64,000 nt of DNA from Mycobacterium sp. MBM (GTDB lineage: Bacteria > Actinomycetota > Actinomycetes > Mycobacteriales > Mycobacteriaceae), in assembly GCA_021648845.1 (NCBI GenBank), contig JAKJHY010000014.1:62001-126000 (forward strand), written 5' to 3'. This document shows positions 1-7,500 of this stretch, in pieces. Positions within the stretch are counted from its first letter, which is position 1. The number at the start of each line of letters is the position of its first letter. The notes below the pieces were generated by a model, which was given only the letters and a program-made list of their open reading frames with translations, ran no database searches and was not told where the DNA came from. Both the position numbers and the translations under genes were made by a program.

Positions 1-9
1 TGGGAAAAA

Positions 10-723
10 CTACGCGGCGGCCGACAGTGCCAGCGCGGCGTCGAAACGGTCCAGCACAGTCTCGGCCACCAGCCGGTGTGCCCCGAGCGGTGATGCCATC
101 GGAATACCTTGAGCGGCTGCGAAATCCGCGACCCGGTCGGTGATCTTGCCGTGCGCCAAGAACCACGGCGCAATGACGATGCGTTGGGCACCGCGCAGCC
201 GTAACCCGCGCACGGCATCGGGTAGCGAACGCTGCGACCCGGTGGCGAAGGCGGTAGTCACTCCCGCCCAGGCACTGTTGAGTGCGACCGAGTCGGCCAC
301 CGTCGAGGTACGCGCATTTGCCGGTGCCCGCGACGAACCGACCGCGGTCACGATCACACCGACATCCGAATCCTGCGCAGCCACACCGGCTTCGGCGATC
401 CGCCGGCGCAACACCGCGATCAACTGGTCATCCTCACCGAGCACCCCGGCCTGCAGCGCCCGCACCCCGCTGGCGGCGATCATCGCCGGGATGTCACTGC
501 GGGCGTGATACGCGTCTGCCAACAACAGCGGCGTGACCACGGCGCGGTCGCCGATCTCCCGCAACACCTCGACCAGGTTGGGAGCGCTCTGCTCGCAGAA
601 CGCCGGCATCACGTCCAGTCCCGGCCGCAGCCGGCGGATCGTACCGGCCACCGCGCGCGTGGTCGCCGCCGAGCGTGGATCGGCACTGCCGTGCGCGGTG
701 AGCACCAGGACGGGCGCGCTCAC
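10..723 (-). CDS. sirohydrochlorin chelatase (CbiX/SirB/Che1-like)
   Basis: Probably inserts iron (or cobalt) into sirohydrochlorin, supplying siroheme to the sulfite reductase two genes upstream. The protein opens with the family's LTAHGSADPRS segment carrying the metal-binding His. A second chelatase-like half follows (FLAHGKITDRV), so the roughly 237 residues form the two-domain type. The GTG at 723 is chosen because the family motif starts a few residues later. The longer frame to 909 would run antiparallel codons through cysH and encodes a low-complexity Arg/Pro stretch. It lies 7 bases after cysH and is the last gene of a sirA-cysH-chelatase operon, the order of M. tuberculosis Rv2391-Rv2393. 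The metal cannot be decided from sequence; the siroheme role is inferred from context. Confidence 0.88.
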   Translation of the reverse strand: MSAPVLVLTAHGSADPRSAATTRAVAGTIRRLRPGLDVMPAFCEQSAPNLVEVLREIGDRAVVTPLLLADAYHARSDIPAMIAASGVRALQAGVLGEDDQLIAVLRRRIAEAGVAAQDSDVGVIVTAVGSSRAPANARTSTVADSVALNSAWAGVTTAFATGSQRSLPDAVRGLRLRGAQRIVIAPWFLAHGKITDRVADFAAAQGIPMASPLGAHRLVAETVLDRFDAALALSAAA

Positions 724-730
724 CGCGACC

Positions 731-1438
731 TCACGAAGCGTGCAGACCGCATTCGGTCTTGGCCTGACCGGCCCACCGGCCGCTGCGCGGGTCGGCACCG
801 GCGATCGGCTTGCTGGTGCACGGTGCGCAGCCGATCGACGGGTATCCCTCGTAGACCAGCGGATTGACCAGGGTGTCGTTGGCGTCGATATAGGCCTGCA
901 TGTCCGCATCGCTCCACGCCGCGATCGGATTGATCTTCACCAGGCCGAACGCGGCATCCCAGCTGATCAGCGGTGCGTTGGCGCGCGTCGGCGCCTCCAC
1001 CCGGCGGATGCCGGTCACCCAGGCCGAATACCCCTTCAGCATCTTGCCCAGCGGCTCCACCTTGCGCATCCGGCAGCAGGCCGCGGCATCCCGGGCGAAC
1101 AGGTCCTTACCGTGCAGCTCGTCCTGGCGGGCGACGCTGTTCTCGGGGGAGACGTTCACCACGCGCACGTCGTAGACGGCCTCCACGGCATCCCGGGTGC
1201 CGATCGTCTCGGCGAAGTGATACCCGGTGTCAAGGAACAGCACGTCAACCCCGGGCCGCACCTTGGCGGCCATCTGCACCAGGACGGCGTCCTGCATATT
1301 CGACGCCACGATGTAGTCACCGCCGAAGTTCTCGTCGGTCCAGCGCAGAAGTTCCTCGGGACCGGCGTCGACCAGCTCGGCCGCACCTCGCTCGGCCAGC
1401 TGCTTCAGGTCGTCCTCAGAACGTGTCACTGCTGTCAT
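731..1438 (-). CDS. cysH: adenylylsulfate (APS) reductase CysH
   Basis: Reduces activated sulfate to sulfite in assimilatory sulfur metabolism. The 235 residues carry Cys121-Cys122 (CCRMRK) and Cys204/Cys207 (CAPC). These are the four [4Fe-4S] ligands that mark the APS-using rather than the PAPS-using branch of the family. The catalytic Cys is near the C terminus in ECGLH (Cys230). The PP-loop-type nucleotide-binding N-terminal half contains the FLDTGYHF segment. It starts with ATG at 1438, 7 bases after the sulfite reductase stop, so the two are almost certainly cotranscribed and coupled. Assignment is firm. Confidence 0.95.
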   Translation of the reverse strand: MTAVTRSEDDLKQLAERGAAELVDAGPEELLRWTDENFGGDYIVASNMQDAVLVQMAAKVRPGVDVLFLDTGYHFAETIGTRDAVEAVYDVRVVNVSPENSVARQDELHGKDLFARDAAACCRMRKVEPLGKMLKGYSAWVTGIRRVEAPTRANAPLISWDAAFGLVKINPIAAWSDADMQAYIDANDTLVNPLVYEGYPSIGCAPCTSKPIAGADPRSGRWAGQAKTECGLHAS

Positions 1439-1445
1439 GCCACCA

Positions 1446-3140
1446 TCACCTCAAGTCCGCTTCGTCGGCGCGTACCGCCCACTGAGCGAAACGCTCGCCG
1501 TCCTCGCGTTGTTTCACGAAATTGCGAACCACCCGCTCGATGTAGTCACCGAGCTCGGTGGCGAGCACCTTGTGCTGGCGCAGTTTGCGGCCGAAACCGC
1601 TGTCCAGTCCCAGGCTGCCGCCCAGGTGGACCTGGAATCCCTCCTCGGGCCCGTTACCGTCGTCCACCATCTGGCCCTTGAAGCCGATATCGGCCACCTG
1701 GATGCGGGCGCACGAGTTCGGGCAGCCGTTGATGTTGATGGTGACCGGCACGTCGAGCTGGGCGTTGATGTCCTCCAGCCGCTTCTCCAGCTCGGGAACC
1801 AGCACCTGCGAGCGGCTGCGGGTCTCGGCGAAGCTCAGCTTGCAGAACTCGATGCCCGTGCAAGCCATCAGGTTGCGCCGCCAGTGTGACGGGGTCGACG
1901 GCAGGCCCAGCGCGTCCAGGCCGGCCCGCAGCTCGTCCAGCTTCTCATCCGGCACATCGAGGATGATCAGCTTCTGGTATGGCGTGAACCGGATCCGGTC
2001 GCTGCCCACGGACTCGGCCAGGTCGGCGACCTTGGTCAAGATGGTGCCCGAGACGCGGCCCGCGATCGGCGAGACGCCGACGGCATTGAGACCGTTCTTG
2101 AGCTTCTGCACTCCGACGTGGTCGATCGGTCGGGTCACCGGGGTGGGCGCCGGACCGTCGATGAGCGGCCGCTTCAGGTACTCGGTTTCCAGCACCTCGC
2201 GGAATTTCTGGACGCCCCAGTCCTTGATCAGGAACTTCAACCGGGCCTTGGACCGCAACCGGCGGTAACCGTAGTCCCGGAACGTCGAGACGACCGCCTC
2301 CCACACGTCGGGGACCTCGTCGAGGGGCACCCAGGCGCCGACCCGCTGGCCCAGCATCGGGTTGGTGGACAGGCCGCCACCGACCCACAGGTCGAAGCCG
2401 GGCCCATGCTCGGGGTGATTGACGCCGATGAACGCGACGTCGTTGACCTCGTGCACGACATCCTGCAGACCGGAGATGGCGGTCTTGAACTTGCGCGGCA
2501 GGTTCGAATACTCCGGCTTGCCGACATAGCGCTTGACGATCTCGTTGACCGCGGGGGTGCCGTCGATCACCTCGTCGAGCGACTCCCCGGCCAGCGGCGA
2601 GCCGAGCACCACCCGGGGGCAGTCGCCGCACGCCTCGGTGGTCTGCAGGCCGACCTCGTCGAGCCGGCGCCAGATCTCGGGCATGTCCTTGACGTCGATC
2701 CAGTGGTACTGGATGTTCTGCCGGTCCGAGATATCGGCGGTGTCGCGCGCGAACTCCGTCGAAATCCCGCCGAGGGTGCGCAGCGCGGCGGCGGTCAGGG
2801 CGCCGCCGTCGCTGCGGACCCGCAGCATGAAGTACTCGTCTTCGAGCATGTCGGTGTTCTCGTCACCGGTCCAGGTGCCGTCATAGCCGGGCTTACGCTG
2901 GGTGTAGAGGCCCCACCAGCGGAAACGGCCGCGCAGATCGCCCTTGTCGATCGACTCGAAGCCACCTGCGGCGTAGATGTTCTCGATGCGTTGCCGCACG
3001 TTGAGCGGGTTGTCGTCCTTCTTGGACTGCTCGTTGGCGTTGAGCGGCTCGCGGTAGCCGAGCGCCCACTGGCCCTCGCCGCGGGGCCGCTTCACCGGCT
3101 TGGCCGGCTTGTCGGCGGGCTTTGACACGGTTTCGGTCAT
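1446..3140 (-). CDS. sirA: ferredoxin-dependent sulfite reductase (SirA/NirA)
   Basis: Six-electron reduction of sulfite to sulfide using siroheme and a [4Fe-4S] cluster. At 564 residues it matches the mycobacterial enzyme long labelled NirA. The cluster and siroheme ligands are Cys427 and Cys433 (CTGIEFC) and Cys473 and Cys477 (CPNSC). The N-terminal LYTQRKPGYDG and the ACGDCPRV segments correspond to the region of the Tyr-Cys cross-link known from the M. tuberculosis enzyme. The ATG at 3140 has an AAGGAG ribosome site at 3150-3155. It is the first structural gene of the sulfur operon and follows a poly-cysteine leader ORF, so expression is probably tuned by cysteine supply. Confidence 0.95.
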   Translation of the reverse strand: MTETVSKPADKPAKPVKRPRGEGQWALGYREPLNANEQSKKDDNPLNVRQRIENIYAAGGFESIDKGDLRGRFRWWGLYTQRKPGYDGTWTGDENTDMLEDEYFMLRVRSDGGALTAAALRTLGGISTEFARDTADISDRQNIQYHWIDVKDMPEIWRRLDEVGLQTTEACGDCPRVVLGSPLAGESLDEVIDGTPAVNEIVKRYVGKPEYSNLPRKFKTAISGLQDVVHEVNDVAFIGVNHPEHGPGFDLWVGGGLSTNPMLGQRVGAWVPLDEVPDVWEAVVSTFRDYGYRRLRSKARLKFLIKDWGVQKFREVLETEYLKRPLIDGPAPTPVTRPIDHVGVQKLKNGLNAVGVSPIAGRVSGTILTKVADLAESVGSDRIRFTPYQKLIILDVPDEKLDELRAGLDALGLPSTPSHWRRNLMACTGIEFCKLSFAETRSRSQVLVPELEKRLEDINAQLDVPVTININGCPNSCARIQVADIGFKGQMVDDGNGPEEGFQVHLGGSLGLDSGFGRKLRQHKVLATELGDYIERVVRNFVKQREDGERFAQWAVRADEADLR

Positions 3141-3173
3141 GTTGTCGGGCTCCTTGTCGGAGGAGCGGCACGT

Positions 3174-3187
3174 GAATCGCGCGATTC
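3174..3187 (-). promoter_or_regulatory. palindrome close to the sirA ribosome site
   Basis: GAATCGCGCGATTC is a perfect 14-base palindrome. It lies 18 bases upstream of the AAGGAG ribosome site of the sulfite reductase gene. It could be a dimeric repressor operator or the second stem of the cysteine-responsive leader. The sequence alone does not decide between these. Confidence 0.45.
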
Positions 3188-3194
3188 GCCGGGG

Positions 3195-3225
3195 GCTGGC
3201 CGGCGGCGCAGATCCGGCGGCCAGC
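3195..3225 (-). promoter_or_regulatory. leader hairpin between poly-Cys ORF and sirA
   Basis: Perfect 8-base arms (GCTGGCCG at 3195-3202 and CGGCCAGC at 3218-3225) enclose a 15-base loop, about 40 bases after the leader stop codon. No U-tract follows, so it is more likely part of an attenuation or anti-attenuation fold than a simple intrinsic terminator. The role is inferred from position. Confidence 0.5.
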
Positions 3226-3263
3226 TCACTGTATTGGCGGGCAGATTCCGTAATCGACGCAGG

Positions 3264-3359
3264 TCAGGACAGACAACAACAGCTGCAGATGCGCTTGAGG
3301 TCGACATGCCGCCGGACCACGAGCGCAATGCTGGTGGAGCTATCGACGGCGGCGGTCAC
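3264..3359 (-). CDS. poly-cysteine leader peptide (cysteine attenuator ORF)
   Basis: A short ORF upstream of the sulfite reductase gene ends with the residues VVRRHVDLKRICSCCCLS and a TGA at 3264-3266. Four Cys codons (TGC, then TGT TGT TGT) fall within five codons. Two starts are possible: GTG at 3359 (31 residues) or GTG at 3320 (18 residues). The upstream GTG is preferred because a CAGAAT -10-like hexamer lies 7 bases before it, which suits a leaderless mRNA, common in mycobacteria. Leaderless poly-cysteine ORFs that attenuate sulfur operons are described in mycobacteria. This one precedes sirA-cysH by about 120 bases. The peptide itself probably has no function; ribosome stalling at the Cys codons would be the signal. 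Confidence 0.78.
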   Translation of the reverse strand: MTAAVDSSTSIALVVRRHVDLKRICSCCCLS

Positions 3360-3451
3360 GTCCGCCATTCTGCCACGACTGCGTCCACCTGCCCTAACCG
3401 GACCAGATTTGGGCTCAGGGTGAGCACAACGGGGTCTGGGACAATGCGGTC

Positions 3452-4585
3452 ATGCGCAGTGACGGCCCCTTCGGCATCTACATCCACGTGCCGTTCTGCG
3501 CGACCCGCTGCGGATACTGCGACTTCAACACCTACACACCGGCCGAGCTCGGGGGCGCCACCCCCGACGGCTGGCTGGCGGCCGTGCGGGTCGAGTTGGA
3601 GCTCGCCGCGCGCCGCGTCGGTGCCCGGCCGGTGGACACGGTGTTCGTCGGCGGGGGGACGCCCACGATGCTCGGGGCTGACGGATTGGTGGCGGTGCTC
3701 GCGGCGGTGCAGGAGCGGTTCGAGCTGGCACCCGATGCCGAGGTGACCACCGAGGCCAACCCGGAGTCCAGCTCCCCGGAGCTGTTCGCCCGGTTACGCG
3801 CGGCCGGCTTCACCCGCATCTCGCTGGGCATGCAGTCGGCCGCCACGCACGTATTGAAGGTGCTCGACCGGGTGCATTCGGCGGGGCGCGCCCCGGCGGC
3901 GGCGGTGGAGGCCCGCGCCGCGGGGTTCGAGCACGTCAACCTGGACCTGATCTACGGCACACCCGGCGAGACCGACGATGACCTGTTGCGGTCGCTCGAG
4001 ACCGCGGTGGGGGCCGGTGTCGACCACATCTCGGCCTATGCGCTGATCGTCGAGGACGGGACCGCGCTGGCCCGCCGGGTACGCCGGGGTGAACTGCCGG
4101 CACCCGACAACGACGTGCTGGCCGACCGCTACGAACTCCTGGACGCGCACCTGTCGGCGGCCGGCCTGCACTGGTACGAGGTGTCCAACTGGAGCCGCCC
4201 CGGCGGCGAATGCCGGCACAACCTCGGCTACTGGGACGGCGGGCACTGGTGGGGCATCGGTCCGGGTGCGCACAGCTTCCTCGGCGCCAGGCGATGGTGG
4301 AACATCAAGCACCCCAACGCGTATGCCCAGGCACTTGCCGAGCACCGGCTACCGGTGGCCGACGCCGAGGAACTCGACGACACCGCACGGCACATCGAGG
4401 ACGTGATGCTGCGGATGCGACTACGCAGCGGCCTGCCGCGCGGGCTGCTCACCGCACCCGAACGGCGCCGTGCCGATACCGCGCTCGCCGACGGACTGCT
4501 GATCGCCGCCGCGGACCGGCTGGTGCTCACCGACCGGGGTCGGTTGCTGGCCGATGCGGTGGTGCGTGACCTGCTCGACGACTGA
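3452..4585 (+). CDS. hemW: radical SAM heme chaperone HemW (HemN-like)
   Basis: Of 377 residues, starting MRSDGPFGIYIHVPFC. The radical-SAM cluster motif is Cys16, Cys20, Cys23 (CATRCGYC), followed by the GGGTPT SAM-binding segment. The short form and the HemN C-terminal domain fit HemW, a heme-binding chaperone often misannotated as coproporphyrinogen dehydrogenase, better than true HemN. The gene is Rv2388c-like. It diverges from the sulfur operon across a 311-base intergenic region and converges on the PKS gene, with a single base between the two stop codons. Start ATG at 3452. Confidence 0.9.
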   Translation: MRSDGPFGIYIHVPFCATRCGYCDFNTYTPAELGGATPDGWLAAVRVELELAARRVGARPVDTVFVGGGTPTMLGADGLVAVLAAVQERFELAPDAEVTTEANPESSSPELFARLRAAGFTRISLGMQSAATHVLKVLDRVHSAGRAPAAAVEARAAGFEHVNLDLIYGTPGETDDDLLRSLETAVGAGVDHISAYALIVEDGTALARRVRRGELPAPDNDVLADRYELLDAHLSAAGLHWYEVSNWSRPGGECRHNLGYWDGGHWWGIGPGAHSFLGARRWWNIKHPNAYAQALAEHRLPVADAEELDDTARHIEDVMLRMRLRSGLPRGLLTAPERRRADTALADGLLIAAADRLVLTDRGRLLADAVVRDLLDD

Positions 4586-4586
4586 G

Positions 4587-7500
4587 TCAGGCGCAGGACA
4601 CGCCGACCTCCTCGGCCTGATCGGCACCCGAATGCTCATGTGGGGTCAGCATTTCCACGATCTTGGCGGTGACCGCCGCCGCGGTCGGATGCTCCCACAG
4701 CAGCGTCGGTGGCAGCGCGAGTCCGGTCTTGCGCTCCAGTTGCTTGCGCAGTGCGACGGTCATGATCGAGTCGACTCCGATCTCGGCCAGCGGTAGCCGC
4801 GGGTCGACATCGTCACCGGGCAAACCGAGTTCGGCGGCCACGGTGGTGAGCACCAGCTCGGCCACCCACGTCGCGGTGTCCACACCCTCGCGCCCGAGCG
4901 GCAACTGCAGACCAGCCAGCCCGTCGGCGTCCTCGTCCTCGCTCGGGGCGATATCGGCGAGCATCGGTACCGATGTGGCATCGGCGGTCACCGGCAGCAC
5001 GACGATATGCGCCTGATCGGCCCGCACGGCCAGGTCCAGGGCACGCATGGCGTCGTCGGCGCCGACCGTGCCCATGCCCAGCGCGGACAGCTGCGCGGCG
5101 ACAAAGCTTGACGCCGAACCCATCCCGAGACCACGCCAGGCGGTCCAGGCCACCGCGGTGGTCCGGTCACCGAGGCCGCGACGGTGCTGGGCGAAGGCGT
5201 CCAGGAAGGCGTTCGCGCACGCGTAGGCGCCCTGGCCGGGGAAGCCCGCCAGATACCCACAGGAGGAGAACAGCACCAGCCAGTCCAGCTCGCCGGGCGG
5301 GAACACCTCGTGCAGGGTGAGCGTGCCGTCGACCTTGGGTCGCATGGCGTTTGCGAAGTCCTCCGCGGTGCTGCCGGTCAGTAGCGCACCGGCCTCCACA
5401 CCGGCGGCGTGCACCACACCGCGCACCGGCGGCAGATCCCGCAGGACGGCGCGCAGGTCGTCGGCCGCGCCGGGTGCGGCGATGTCCACGGCCGCCACCC
5501 GGACCGAGACGCCGCGTTCCTCCAGCGACACGATGGTGCGGGCGGGCTCGGCCTCGGTGTCCCAGGACGCCCGGTCGCCGATGCCGCTGCGGGACAGCAG
5601 CACGATGCGCCGTGCCCCCAAATCGGCCAGTCGGGCGGCCACCCGGACGCCGAGGGCGCCGGTGCCGCCGGTGATCAGGTAGGTGCCGCCCGGCGCGCAG
5701 GACAGGGTGCGCCGGCCACCCGACTCGGCGGGGGCCAGCCGCGCGGTCAGCGCGATATCGTCGCGCACCACGACCACCCCGTGGCCGGCCAATGCGCCCA
5801 GTGCGCCCACCGGCAGGCCGGCGTCGGCGGTGTCCAGGACGCCGCCCCACAGTCCGGGGTGCTCGGCTGCGGCGACGCGCGCGAGTCCCCACAGCGGCGA
5901 GCCGCCGATGTCACTGCCCTCGTAGACGCCGCGGGTCAGTGCCCACAGGCGTGCCGCGACGCCGCGATCCAGCAGAACGGTCAGGCACTCGTGCACCCGC
6001 AGGACGGCGTCCAGCGGCGCCTCGCCGGCGTGCGGTACCACCAGCACGATCGCGCCGGCGGCCAGCGAAGCGGGGATCTCCTCGGCCGATCGGCACAGCC
6101 GGTGGTCCACATCGGCGGCGGCGAGATCACGCATGCACCAGGCCAATGTCTCGGCGTCGCCGCCGACCAGGATCACCTGGGCGGGGTTGGTGGCCTGCCA
6201 CGTGATCGGATGCCAGTGCAGTTGTTGCATCATCCGGCCGACGTCGTTGCCGCCGGGGTTCTCCAGCTGGTCGAAGAACATGCCGTCGATCGCACCGATC
6301 ACCGTGCCGTCGGCATCGGCGATCGTGACATCGGCGATCGTGCTGTCGGTGCCGCGGCGAATATGCATGAGTGCCAAGGGGACCGGCGCCCCGCGTAACG
6401 CCACCCGGTCGATGCGGGCCGGCATCCGCAGCCGCAGCGGGCTGTCGAATATCGTCGAGGCCACCGAGGTCGCGGCGTCCAGCAGCCCGGCCCAGGTGGC
6501 GGGCGCTCCGCCGTCGGGTTCGGCGCGCACCACGGCGAGCATCTCGCCGTCACCGCACCGCAGTTCGGTGATCTCCCAAGGGAATCCCATGGCCGCCACG
6601 CCCAGCTCGGCGAGGGTGTCCACGACGTGCCGGACCGAGCGCGTCGAACCGCATCGGCTGCGCACTTCGGCGATGTCGAGGGTCGGCAGCGGGGTTCGCG
6701 CGGCGGATGCGACGGCGGTGCAGTGGGTGAGCCAGCCGCCGACGTCGCCGTCGGGATCGGCGGTCTCGACCCGGGAGGCCAGCGCCAGCGCACGGTCCTG
6801 TAGCACCACCTGTACCGCACGGGCCCGCCCCGGTGCCACCGGTGTGCGCAGCCGCACATCGACGATTTCGCTGCCCGCGGCGGTGACGATTTCGCTGCCC
6901 GCAGCGGTGCCGATTTCGCCACCGGCGGCGCTGAGGAAGGTGTTCAAAAGCACTGCGGCGGGGATGATCTCGGTGCCCTGCACCGGATGTTCACCCGGGT
7001 AGGGCCGGGTGTCCATGTCCAGCTGGGTCTGCCACACCTTCACCGGCACCGCGGCGGGTACCTCGAGGCGCCCGCCGAGCAGGGTGTTGGTCTGCGGGTC
7101 GTGCACTGCGCCCCCGCCCGGAGGCGCGGTGGGGGTGCGCCAGAACCGTCGGTGTTGCCACTGGGTGCCGGGCAGGTCGTGCGCCCAGCCGCTGTGCGAC
7201 GGGCCGAGGTCGACCGGTGCGCCGTGGCAGTGCAACGCGGCCATCGCGGTGCTGACCGCGCGGACCTCCGGCATGTTGCGCCGGTGCAGCGGCAGCACCG
7301 CGTAGTCGTCGATACCGGCATGGGTGAGGGTGTCCACGATGGAATGGCTGACCACCGGATGCGCGGCGATCTCCAGGAACAGCCGATGCCCGTCCTCGGC
7401 GGCGGCGCTGACGGCTTCGGTGAACCGGACCCGGCCGCGCAGGTTGGCCACCCAGTAGTCCCCGTCGCGCAGCGCGGTCGACCGCGGGTCGGTCAGGGCG

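Noticed and set aside
2118..3125. Long plus-strand open frame opposite the sulfite reductase gene
   Set aside because: Antisense shadow of a clearly conserved gene; composition is low complexity and there is no ribosome site.
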